A stretch of 31,989 bases of DNA from UBA11164 sp002420085 (GTDB lineage Bacteria > Pseudomonadota > Gammaproteobacteria > Xanthomonadales > Xanthomonadaceae). The notes under the pieces were generated by a model. That model saw only the letters and a list, made by a program, of their open reading frames with translations, had not been told where the DNA came from and did not search any database. The stretch is from assembly GCA_031976395.1 (NCBI GenBank), contig DALYLJ010000016.1, forward strand, positions 1 through 31,989. Reading direction: 5' to 3'. A program made the translations under genes and the position numbers. Shown piece after piece: positions 1 to 7,450 of this stretch (its first letter is position 1; every line of letters begins with the position of its first letter).

Positions 1-176
1 ACCGCCCGCCGCACCTCGGATGTCAGCGCGTCAGCGGGTCGGATTTTTCTGACCCCGGCTGAAACCGATGACCCGCGACCTCGCCCACAAACACCACCAA
101 CCACGCCGCACCGATCCATCGCGGCTGAACCCTCTGAGCATGCAAGTGAACCGCGCTACCGGGATGAACGGCTCGG
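1..176. other. Left-edge stretch with no supported gene
   Basis: I see no convincing coding region here. Short open frames exist but show no recognisable protein. An imperfect hairpin lies around 27-61 (GGGTC at 35-39 pairing with GACCC at 50-54, flanked by CAGC/GCTG). It has no T-run after it, so it is not a clear terminator. The stretch may be the remnant of whatever mobile DNA brought in the lower-GC region to its right. Confidence 0.4.
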
Positions 177-310
177 GTGAGAGACATCTGGCCGATGTGC
201 GAGAGGCGCGCTCGCTTCAGCTTCCGATGCGGCGGGCAGATCCTCTGTCAATGCCGCGCTTGCCACCAACAGACCACTACAGGCCGCACCTTCTGGCTGA
301 GGCGCGACGC
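177..310 (+). pseudogene. Possible remnant of an IS1595-type transposase N-terminus
   Basis: One plus-strand frame reads W-P-M-C near its start and, about 20 residues later, CQCRACHQQTTTGRTFW. This resembles the N-terminal zinc ribbon of IS1595-family transposases (W-P-x-C ... Q-C-x-x-C-x-x-Q-T-S ... T-G-T-x-F). After roughly 40 residues the likeness ends and the frame runs into the 3' side of the minus-strand gene. No catalytic domain, intact terminal inverted repeats or target duplication can be seen. If real, it is a short broken fragment and would fit the lower-GC surroundings. The match is to a short motif only and could be chance. Confidence 0.25.
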
Positions 311-403
311 TGATCAGGAAAACTTTACAGCATATGATTTCATCAGTGCCAGCAAGCGACAGAGCCAGAATACGGCGATTTTATTTCAACGTAACGAACA
401 AAG

Positions 404-441
404 CCTGTCGCGGCAGCCAAGCAAGGCAATACCGCGACAGG
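404..441 (-). terminator. Hairpin terminator after the spherulin-like gene
   Basis: A perfect 10-bp inverted repeat, CCTGTCGCGG at 404-413 and CCGCGACAGG at 432-441, encloses an 18-base loop. It lies 11 bases beyond the stop codon of the minus-strand gene at 453-1640. Read on the minus strand it is followed by CTTTGTT, a weak T-tract, so an intrinsic terminator for that gene is the simplest reading. Confidence 0.55.
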
Positions 442-452
442 CGAGAACAGCC

Positions 453-1640
453 TCAACGAGACTGCAACACGTCGGGCAGCATGCGCCAGTAGCTGGGCAA
501 CTCACCCCATGTGTTCACTGGAAGGCTTTCAAGGTCCGTGGCACCGAACATGCCTGCGCCTCGACGTTTGGCGAGATCGGCCGCCTCAAACGCCTCCGGC
601 AGACTGGCAGTATGTACCAAATGCGCAAACCTGGAATACTCGTAGCCCGCTGTCCAGGCCGGATGGGGGATGAAGCTGTCACGGTAACTCTCAAATGAGC
701 CCTCGAACGTCACAGTGACATCATAAACCTCCATCAACGACTCACTGAAGACAGCCACAAGCTCCTCACCACGCTCAGAAAAAACCGTCCCCGGATTCGC
801 TATCAAAGTACCACCAAAACCAAGCTCGATAGCACGCTGTTTAATCGCCTTCAAACCACCGATACTTTCCACAGTCAAGGGTGCTTGATCGATAAATACA
901 GGAGTGTCGTTCTGTATGTCGGAAAGGCAGGAGTAGCCCTCCAGGTCATTCAGAACATCGAGCATGTTGCGTTGCCCCCACTCAACATGCAGGTAAACAG
1001 CCACGGTGGCGCCATTCTGGCGCATAGCACGGACCGTCTGCGGATACAGCGAGCCGACTGCGCAAACACCACCACTGCCGGAGTTGTTGCCACTAATAAT
1101 CACCGTTTCAGCTTGCCGAGATATCACCAGCAGGGGGTCATTTCTCTGGCCTGTCGGTGCAGCATACAAGGGGACGAGTCCGCTCAGACGGATAGTCGGA
1201 GGCTGGACAAGCACGCGGATTCGCTCATGATCGAGCGCCGGACCTCCCTCGTGACCTTGTACGACGATCGAATAGCTGTCGAAACCTGCAACCATAGACA
1301 CCGGGAATTCCGCATGAAGGTTCGAATCCGACAACGTATATACTGCGGCGCCTTGCGAAGTCCAACTCCATTCGTCAGAACGTCCACTGTACCGATAGAG
1401 TGTTCCATTCTCGATGAGCCATGAGCATGTCTCACCTGCAACACGCCATCCTATCGTATCCAGCCCACAAAGATAGACCTGCTTGAATTGATACTCCGAA
1501 TTGATCGAGGCACTGATCTTGATGACATTGTCGTCAGCATTGACTCGCAGCCCGCTGACTTGCGCGGCAGCGTTAACCGAAACAAACACCCCTGAAAAAA
1601 ACAGACTAACAAGGATCATGCGGTATACATTGGCTGTCAT
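453..1640 (-). CDS. Secreted spherulin-4-like protein
   Basis: A 395-residue protein with an N-terminal signal peptide (hydrophobic stretch at about 8-26, likely cut after NAAA). Residues 27 to about 150 form an unassigned N-terminal region. From about 150 to the end it follows the layout of the spherulation-specific family 4 domain: a V-P-L-Y strand, an S-G-N-N-S-G-S-G turn, VAVYLHVEWGQRN, FIDQAP, LIANPGTVF, VTFEGSFESY, then an ATDLES...LP-x-Y-W ending. The family was named from a slime-mould encystment protein, and its members look like secreted TIM-barrel proteins related to glycoside hydrolases; the substrate here is unknown. AAGGAG lies 7 bases upstream of the ATG. GC is near 50% where counted (721-780), well below the neighbouring genes, and a possible transposase scrap lies beyond its 3' end, so lateral acquisition is likely. 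Family assignment is from pattern only. Confidence 0.75.
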   Translation of the reverse strand: MTANVYRMILVSLFFSGVFVSVNAAAQVSGLRVNADDNVIKISASINSEYQFKQVYLCGLDTIGWRVAGETCSWLIENGTLYRYSGRSDEWSWTSQGAAVYTLSDSNLHAEFPVSMVAGFDSYSIVVQGHEGGPALDHERIRVLVQPPTIRLSGLVPLYAAPTGQRNDPLLVISRQAETVIISGNNSGSGGVCAVGSLYPQTVRAMRQNGATVAVYLHVEWGQRNMLDVLNDLEGYSCLSDIQNDTPVFIDQAPLTVESIGGLKAIKQRAIELGFGGTLIANPGTVFSERGEELVAVFSESLMEVYDVTVTFEGSFESYRDSFIPHPAWTAGYEYSRFAHLVHTASLPEAFEAADLAKRRGAGMFGATDLESLPVNTWGELPSYWRMLPDVLQSR

Positions 1641-1955
1641 GACACCAACTCCTTATGTGCGTGATTGATGACATCGTGTCGGAGAGAAGCAGGCTTGGAT
1701 CGTGCGTCAGCAACTTCATCTCTGTATCGGAGCGTACTTAGCTCATACTGACCGATGCTTAAACATGAGCGAACCTGGCTTATCTCGCGTCTCGCCATGC
1801 GTTCAGCGCGCATTAAATCATTTTGCGAATCGACAGTACGCGCACTTTCCAAAGCACAGTCCAAGAGCCAACCACCCGCCGCCGACTGCGCCGATCAGCG
1901 GGCTCATGCCATGGGTTCGTGTATTGCGTTTGGTGGTTCGCGCAACGCGCGAGGC
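1641..1955. other. Intergenic region between two minus-strand genes
   Basis: About 315 bases with no convincing gene. The promoter of the spherulin-like gene should lie here on the minus strand, but I could not pick a clear -35/-10 pair. A 75-codon minus-strand frame (1637-1864) ends at the start of the spherulin-like gene; it has no recognisable features and I do not call it. The AT-richer half (about 1641-1860) gives way near 1860 to the high-GC composition of the LacI-type gene, which may mark the right edge of acquired DNA. Confidence 0.45.
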
Positions 1956-2990
1956 TCATCCCGCGCCGCAGGAGCGGCGGATGATCGGCTTGGCGGGGAT
2001 GGTGCGGCTTTCGACCGGGATGCCCTGGACCAGTTTGATCAGGGTATCGACCAGGATCGCGCCGGCCAGTTTGGTGTCCTGCTGGACGGTGGTCAGGGCT
2101 GGCTGGGTGAAGCCGGCAATCGGGATGTCGTCGAAACCGACCACGGCGATCGGGTCGGGGACTCCGAGGCCGGCGTCGTAGAGCGCCTGCATGGCGCCGA
2201 TGGCGATCAGGTCGCTGGCGGCGAACAGGGCGTCGAAGCGCTTGCGGCGTGTCAACAGGTCACGGGTGGCCTGGTAACCGGCGTGTTCGGTCGTGATGGC
2301 ATCGACCTGAAGTCCGGGATCGATCTTCAGGCCGGCGGCGGCCAGGGCATCGGCATAGCCCTGGTAGCGGGCATAGAACTCGGGGTAGCGGTCCGATGCG
2401 TGACCGAGGAAGGCGATCCGTTTGCGACCGAGTCCGATCAGATGCTCGGTGATCGCGCGCCCGCCCTGGGCGTTGTCGCAGCCGATCGAGATGCCAGGCT
2501 GGCCCGACTGAACGGCCCCCCAGCGGACGAAGTGAGTCCCCTGAGCGACCAGATGGTCGAGCTTGGCCTTGTATTCCAGGTAGTCGCCGTAACCGAGCAG
2601 AATGATGCCGTCGGCCTTGTGGCTGTCCTCGTAGTCGGCCTGCCAGTCGTTGGACAATTGCTGAAAGGACACCAGCAGGTCGTAGTCCTCGGCGGCGCAG
2701 GCGCGGGCGATCGAACCGAGCATCGACAGGAAGAACGGGTTGATCAGCGAGTCGTCGCTGGTCGGATCCTCGAACAGCAGCAGGGCCAGGGTGCCGGACT
2801 GCTGGGTGCGCAGGCTGGAGGCGTGCTTGTCAACCTTGTAGTTCAGCTCGCGGGCGATCGCTTCGATCCGCCTGCGGGTCTTGTCGTTGACCAGGGGGCT
2901 GCCACGCAAGGCGCGCGATACCGTGGCCTGCGAGACGCCGGCCTGGTAGGCGATATCCAGCGAAGTGGCCTTGCCCTTGATCGACGACAT
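1956..2990 (-). CDS. LacI/GalR-family transcriptional regulator
   Basis: A 344-residue protein of standard LacI-family length. The N-terminal helix-turn-helix is clear (ATSLDIAYQAGVSQATVSRA, residues 9-28), followed by the hinge helix (about 45-60) and a periplasmic-binding-protein-like effector domain. SDRYPEFYARYQGYADAL and VVGFDDIPIAGFTQPALTTV are typical of that fold. It probably binds a sugar or related small molecule and represses a nearby operon. It is on the same strand as, and downstream of, the SDR gene at 3101-3865, with 110 bases between; the two may be co-transcribed, with the regulator controlling the divergent SDR gene pair. No sugar transporter is adjacent, so the inducer cannot be guessed. 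No classic palindromic operator was evident upstream, and there is no strong Shine-Dalgarno before the ATG. Confidence 0.9.
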   Translation of the reverse strand: MSSIKGKATSLDIAYQAGVSQATVSRALRGSPLVNDKTRRRIEAIARELNYKVDKHASSLRTQQSGTLALLLFEDPTSDDSLINPFFLSMLGSIARACAAEDYDLLVSFQQLSNDWQADYEDSHKADGIILLGYGDYLEYKAKLDHLVAQGTHFVRWGAVQSGQPGISIGCDNAQGGRAITEHLIGLGRKRIAFLGHASDRYPEFYARYQGYADALAAAGLKIDPGLQVDAITTEHAGYQATRDLLTRRKRFDALFAASDLIAIGAMQALYDAGLGVPDPIAVVGFDDIPIAGFTQPALTTVQQDTKLAGAILVDTLIKLVQGIPVESRTIPAKPIIRRSCGAG

Positions 2991-3100
2991 GGGGTCCAGG
3001 TGCGTTGACCGGTGGCCGCGAGTGTAGCGCGTCGCCGATGACTCGGGCGTCGCGACGACCGAGATCGCTCGCCCGCCGCAGGGGTACGACCCTGATCGGG

Positions 3101-3865
3101 TCAGGCCAGATAGCCGCCATCGACCGGAAATGCGGCGCCGGTGATGTAGCCGGACGCCGGTGCCGCCAGGAACAGCACCATCGGGGCGATTTCGTCCGGC
3201 TGGGCCACCCGTGCCAGCGGGATCAGTCGCATCATGGTTTCGAGAATGCGCGGATTGCTGGTCAATGCCGATGCGAAGCGGGTGTCGGTCAGGCCGGGCA
3301 GGACGGCATTGACGTGGATGCCGTCGCCGGCCAGTTCCTTGGCGAAGCCTTCGGTCATGTTGACGATGCCGGCCTTGGTCATCGAGTACACCAGTTGTCC
3401 GGGCGCAGCACGCTGGGCATTGACCGAGGCGATGTTGATGATTCTGCCGCCGTTGCCCGCCTTCATGCGACGCGCTGCCTGGACGGTGGTCCAGAAATAG
3501 CCGCGCAGGTTGACCTCGACGGTCTTTTCGTAGGCATCGAGGCTCATGTCGATGGCCGGGCCGAAGTAGGGATTGGCGGCGGCGTTGTTGACCAGGATGT
3601 CGGGAACGATGGCGCGGCTGTCGAGCTGGGTGAACAGGGCCTCGATGGCAACCGGATCGCCAACATGCATGGCGTGGGCTTCAGCCTGGCCGCCGGCCTG
3701 GACGATGGCATCGGCGACGGCACGACAACCGTCCTCGCGGCGGCTGGTGCAGATCACGCGGGCGCCGTGGGCGGCGAGCAGATGGGCGATGGCGGCACCG
3801 ATACCGCGCGAGGCGCCGCTGACCAGGGCGGTCTTGCCGGTGAGATCGAACAGGACTTCGGGCAT
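3101..3865 (-). CDS. SDR-family NAD(P)-dependent oxidoreductase
   Basis: A classical short-chain dehydrogenase of 254 residues from the ATG at 3865. An alternative TTG three codons upstream is less likely. Visible family features are the cofactor-binding TGxxxGxG variant SGASRGIG, NNAA at the fourth strand, the catalytic serine in IINIASVN, the catalytic Y-x-x-x-K as YSMTK, and the C-terminal GAAFPVDGGY. These show a Rossmann-fold enzyme acting on a hydroxyl or keto group in the cytoplasm. The NNAAANPYFGP segment resembles DHRS4-like and lipid-associated SDRs more than sugar dehydrogenases, but the substrate cannot be fixed. It starts about 60 bases from a divergent second SDR gene, and the LacI-type regulator lies downstream on the same strand. 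Confidence 0.88.
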   Translation of the reverse strand: MPEVLFDLTGKTALVSGASRGIGAAIAHLLAAHGARVICTSRREDGCRAVADAIVQAGGQAEAHAMHVGDPVAIEALFTQLDSRAIVPDILVNNAAANPYFGPAIDMSLDAYEKTVEVNLRGYFWTTVQAARRMKAGNGGRIINIASVNAQRAAPGQLVYSMTKAGIVNMTEGFAKELAGDGIHVNAVLPGLTDTRFASALTSNPRILETMMRLIPLARVAQPDEIAPMVLFLAAPASGYITGAAFPVDGGYLA

Positions 3866-3926
3866 GGCTTGCAATCCGTACTGACTGGTATGCTGGCGAG
3901 CCTATCACGCGATCCGGAGCCGCCGC

Positions 3927-4721
3927 ATGCACGCCAGACGAGTCCTGATTACCGGTGCCGGCAGCGGCCTGGGGTTGGCGCTCGCACACCGCTTTGCTCA
4001 CGCGGGCTGCGAGGTGGCCTGCGTCGATCTGCTCGGCGAGCGGGCAGCGGAGGCGGCAGCCAGCCTGCCCGGCAACGGACATCTGCCGTTCGAGGCCGAT
4101 GTCGGCGACGCCGCGAGCATGGACGCCCTGCACGCCCAGGTGACCCAGCTCTGGCCGGCGCTCGATGTGCTGATCAACAACGCCGGCATCGCCAGCGGCG
4201 GGGGTCTGCTCGATGCCACGCCCGAAGAGTGGCAGCGCCTGCTCAACGTCAATCTGATGGGCGTGGTGCGCGGCTGTCGGCTGTTCCTCCCGACCATGAT
4301 CGATCGCGGTCGCGGCCAGATCGTCAATGTCGCCAGCTTCGCCGGTCTGGCCGGGGCGCCCTACATCATGAGCTACGGGGTGGCCAAGGCGGCGGTGGTG
4401 GCGCTGTCGGAGCAATTGCGGGCCGAGGTGGTCAACGAGGGCATCAAGGTCAGCGTGGTCTGTCCGGCCTTCTTCCGCACCAACCTGTTGCAGAACTTCG
4501 AGGGCGACACACGCATGCGGCAGACCGCAGCACGTCTGATGGAACGCTCGCCGGACAGCCTCGACAGTGTTGCCGACAAGGTGTTCGCGGGAATCGAGCA
4601 GGGCCGCTTCCTGATCCTGCCGACCCGACGTGAACCGATGTTCTGGCGTCTGAAACGCTGGTTCCCGGAACTGTATTTCCGACAGATGCGCAAGCTGGCG
4701 GTGCGCTCGTTGCGCTCGTGA
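3927..4721 (+). CDS. SDR-family oxidoreductase
   Basis: A 264-residue classical SDR. The nucleotide-binding motif is ITGAGSGLG near the N-terminus. It is followed by INNAGI, the catalytic serine in VNVASFAG, and YGVAK as the Y-x-x-x-K active site. The C-terminus has a basic, aromatic tail (MFWRLKRWFPELYF) instead of the usual GG-Y ending, as in SDRs that act on lipid or hydrophobic substrates, so membrane association is possible. GGAG lies 7 bases upstream of the ATG. The saccharopine-dehydrogenase-like gene follows after 70 bases on the same strand and may be co-transcribed. Substrate unknown. Confidence 0.87.
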   Translation: MHARRVLITGAGSGLGLALAHRFAHAGCEVACVDLLGERAAEAAASLPGNGHLPFEADVGDAASMDALHAQVTQLWPALDVLINNAGIASGGGLLDATPEEWQRLLNVNLMGVVRGCRLFLPTMIDRGRGQIVNVASFAGLAGAPYIMSYGVAKAAVVALSEQLRAEVVNEGIKVSVVCPAFFRTNLLQNFEGDTRMRQTAARLMERSPDSLDSVADKVFAGIEQGRFLILPTRREPMFWRLKRWFPELYFRQMRKLAVRSLRS

Positions 4722-4791
4722 TCGCGCTTCGGCCGGCGCACACTGTCTGGATCGGAAACTGCGGCACCCCTCTCTGCAAGCGGAGCGAACG

Positions 4792-5838
4792 ATGGACTGG
4801 ATGATCTATGGCGCCAACGGTTACACCGGCAAGCTGACGGCAGAGGAGGCGGTCCGGCGCGGCCTGCGACCGATCCTCGCTGGCCGTCGCGAGGACACGA
4901 TCCGCCCGCTGGCCGAGTCGCTCGGCCTGCCCTGGCGGGCATTCGGCCTGGACGATCCGCAGGCACTGAGGGCCGGGTTGGATGGGGTTGGTCTGGTGCT
5001 GCACTGCGCCGGGCCGTTCTCTGCGACCTGTGCCCCGATGCTCGAAGCCTGCCTGGATCAGGGCGCGCACTATCTCGACATCACCGGTGAGATCGCGGTC
5101 TTCGCGCACTGCCACGCGCAGCATGCTCGGGCCGTACAGCGCGGCATCGTGGTCCTGCCCGGTGCCGGTTTCGACGTGGTTCCGACCGACTGTCTGGCGG
5201 CCCTGCTCAAACGCGCCATGCCGGATGCGGCGTCGCTGGTGCTGGCCTTCGAGGGCGGCGGCGGCTTCAGTCCGGGAACCGCCAAGACCAGCGTCGAAGG
5301 GCTGGCTTCAGGTGGCCGGGTGCGCCGCGATGGCAAGGTCGAACGGGTACCGCTGGCCTGGAAATGGCGCTACTTCACGCGCGACGGCGAACAGCGCAGC
5401 GCGATGACCATCCCCTGGGGCGATGTCTACACGGCCCACGTATCGACCGGCATCGCCAATATCGAGGTCTACATGGCGGCACCGCCAAGCACCATCAAGC
5501 GGGTGCGCCGACTGCGCCTGCTCGGCCCATTGCTCGGCACCGGGCCAGTGCAGCGGTTCCTGAAAGCGCGGGTTGACAAGAACGTGCGCGGACCCTCCGA
5601 ATCGCTGCGTGCCCGCACCGACAGCTTCATCTGGGGCGAGGTTCGCGATCAGGCCGACCGGCTGCTGGCCAAGCAACTGCGCACCCCGAACGGTTATGCG
5701 CTCACCGTGACCGCAAGCCTGGGCATCGCCGCCCGTCTGCTCGACGGCGAGCCGGCGAAGCCCGGCTACCACACGCCATCGTCGCTGATGGGTGCCGACT
5801 ATGTGCTCGGCCTGCCGGGGGTGCAGCTTTACGAGTGA
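4792..5838 (+). CDS. Saccharopine-dehydrogenase-like oxidoreductase (trans-acting enoyl-reductase type)
   Basis: A 348-residue protein beginning with a Rossmann-fold motif (IYGANGYTGKLTAEEAVRRG), then LHCAGPF, GAHYLDITGE and GAGFDVVPTDC. These are hallmarks of the saccharopine dehydrogenase NADP-binding family, and in particular of the branch that includes mycobacterial trans-acting enoyl reductases. It is therefore probably an NADP-dependent reductase of a lipid or acyl intermediate, not a lysine-pathway enzyme. The pairing with an upstream SDR gene fits a small lipid-modifying unit, but this is inference. The gene ends 38 bases from a convergent metalloprotease gene. Confidence 0.8.
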   Translation: MDWMIYGANGYTGKLTAEEAVRRGLRPILAGRREDTIRPLAESLGLPWRAFGLDDPQALRAGLDGVGLVLHCAGPFSATCAPMLEACLDQGAHYLDITGEIAVFAHCHAQHARAVQRGIVVLPGAGFDVVPTDCLAALLKRAMPDAASLVLAFEGGGGFSPGTAKTSVEGLASGGRVRRDGKVERVPLAWKWRYFTRDGEQRSAMTIPWGDVYTAHVSTGIANIEVYMAAPPSTIKRVRRLRLLGPLLGTGPVQRFLKARVDKNVRGPSESLRARTDSFIWGEVRDQADRLLAKQLRTPNGYALTVTASLGIAARLLDGEPAKPGYHTPSSLMGADYVLGLPGVQLYE

Positions 5839-5876
5839 GCCGATCGCATGCACCGGCGTCGATGCGGTAGCAGCGG

Positions 5877-7307
5877 TCAGCGTGCGACGGCGGCATCGGC
5901 TGCCCGGACCGAATCGGGCGAGCGGGCCATGATCGCGTCACGGATCGCTGCCGCCGGTGCGTTCGGGTCTGAGCGCAGACGCTGGATGCCGGTGCCGATC
6001 CCGAGGCGCCGGTAGGTGTCGTCGAGATCGGGAAAGCGGGTGTCGGCGGCATAGCGCTGGTACATCGGCACGAACAGCCGAGTACCGGCGAGTCGGTCGA
6101 GTTCGGCCGTGAATCGCTCCGGCGACCAGGTCTGGTAGGCCGGCAGGTGGCGCTCGGCGAAGCGCTCCAGTACGGCGTCCAGGCTCTGGCCATGCCGCTC
6201 GCGCAGGGCAGCATCGGCTTCCAGCCAGTAAGCCGCTCCGCTCCAGTAGACCCGCATGGTGCCGCGATAGCCGGCCGAGACCTCGGACAGACGCTGACCA
6301 CGGGTCGAACGTTCGTCATGGCCGCGTCCGAAGCCGGCATCGAGCTTGCTCCAGGCACGCTCCGGGGTGAGTATGCCGGCCCGCGCCCGCAGGACGTTCT
6401 GGTAGTAGCTGGCAAGGCCCTCGGACAGCCAGCGGCCGCCATCGCCGAGGTACGGGTGGAACAGGTGCGACAGTTCGTGCGACAGCGTCCAGTCCTCGTT
6501 GCGTTCAGCCTCGCTGGCGTCCAGACCGGTGAACAGCCGCAGGGCACTGCCGCCGCCACGCGCGACCTGGCCCCATGGCGTGGGGCTGCGCACGCCCGGC
6601 AGAGGAACCACCAGCACCTGGGCGTCGGCCAGCGGCAGGCGACCGCTGCTGGTGAGTACCGCCCGCGTGTTGAGATCGAGCCAACGGAGCAGGGCCGGGG
6701 TCGGAATCGGCCGGGTGGTCGGCAGCAGGGTCACCCGCAAACGACCTCCGGGATAGTCGAGCCGGCGCTCCTCGAAGCGCCCGAAGGCGCTGAAACCTTC
6801 CCAACTGCGTGGGGTGTCCGGGATTCGGTAGCGGCGGCCACTGGCATCGCTGGGTGTCCACGGCAACGAGGCCGACCAGCCGTCGGGGAACGCCACGCTG
6901 GCCTGGGTGCCGGCCGGGATCCGTTGCGGTCGCCAGAACCAGTCTGACAGCCGCTGCATGGCGTAGGCATCATCGCGCCAGCCCAGTCCGTACCGGTCGC
7001 CACGACCGGCGCTGCGCAGATCGACCCGGTAACGCAGGCACTGGCCGGCGCTCAGGCCCGAATGAACGATGCGCTCGCCACTGCGGCGGGGCCGGCTGCT
7101 GCCATCGCCATCGATGGCCAGCAGCCAGCGGGTGCTGTCGCGGTCGCCGCTGCGCAACTCCCCGGCGGCGAGGCCATCCGGGGCGCACAGGTGTACCGCC
7201 AGTTCGGTGCCATCGCCGTGCAGGCGGAGGGTGTAGTCGAGGCCGGCCTGGGCCTCACCCGAGAGCAGGGCCAACAGGCCGAGCCAGAATGCGATTCGCG
7301 ATGCCAT
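5877..7307 (-). CDS. Exported HExxH metalloprotease, M61/M1-like
   Basis: A 476-residue protein from the ATG at 7307, chosen because it begins directly with a signal peptide (MASRIAFWLGLLALLSGEAQA); longer in-frame starts add an unlikely leader. The zinc site is clear: HELSH at 277-281 and the third-ligand glutamate in SEGLASYY at about 296, the gluzincin spacing. An N-terminal beta-rich domain (about 22-200) precedes the catalytic part, as in M61 glycyl-aminopeptidase relatives. It should act in the periplasm or outside the cell. It is divergent from uvrD and convergent with the reductase gene; no functional partner is evident. Peptidase activity is inferred from the motif. Confidence 0.75.
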   Translation of the reverse strand: MASRIAFWLGLLALLSGEAQAGLDYTLRLHGDGTELAVHLCAPDGLAAGELRSGDRDSTRWLLAIDGDGSSRPRRSGERIVHSGLSAGQCLRYRVDLRSAGRGDRYGLGWRDDAYAMQRLSDWFWRPQRIPAGTQASVAFPDGWSASLPWTPSDASGRRYRIPDTPRSWEGFSAFGRFEERRLDYPGGRLRVTLLPTTRPIPTPALLRWLDLNTRAVLTSSGRLPLADAQVLVVPLPGVRSPTPWGQVARGGGSALRLFTGLDASEAERNEDWTLSHELSHLFHPYLGDGGRWLSEGLASYYQNVLRARAGILTPERAWSKLDAGFGRGHDERSTRGQRLSEVSAGYRGTMRVYWSGAAYWLEADAALRERHGQSLDAVLERFAERHLPAYQTWSPERFTAELDRLAGTRLFVPMYQRYAADTRFPDLDDTYRRLGIGTGIQRLRSDPNAPAAAIRDAIMARSPDSVRAADAAVAR

Positions 7308-7438
7308 GTCGATCACCATACCGATCACTGATGAAGATCGCGTGCCGAAGTTCCCCTGCAGGCTCGGCCGGATGTGCCGCCTGGGCGGTGCGGGGGCGTG
7401 TGTCGGGTCGATCACCGGGGCTGATTCGGCAACACCGT

Positions 7439-7444
7439 TAGAAT
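7439..7444 (+). promoter_or_regulatory. Possible -10 element for uvrD
   Basis: TAGAAT lies 6 bases before the uvrD ATG. If it is used as a -10, transcription would begin at or next to the start codon and give a leaderless message; no good Shine-Dalgarno is present. No clear -35 is seen about 17 bases upstream, and no CTGT-N8-ACAG LexA-type box was found in 7308-7450. Confidence 0.3.
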
Positions 7445-7450
7445 GGACGA

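Noticed and set aside
1637..1864. 75-codon minus-strand frame ending at the start of the spherulin-like gene
   Set aside because: No homology pattern, no clear ribosome-binding site and ordinary length for chance; kept only as a note on the intergenic region.
1755..3008. 417-codon plus-strand open frame opposite the LacI-type gene
   Set aside because: It is the shadow of a clear LacI-family gene, with no motif of its own.
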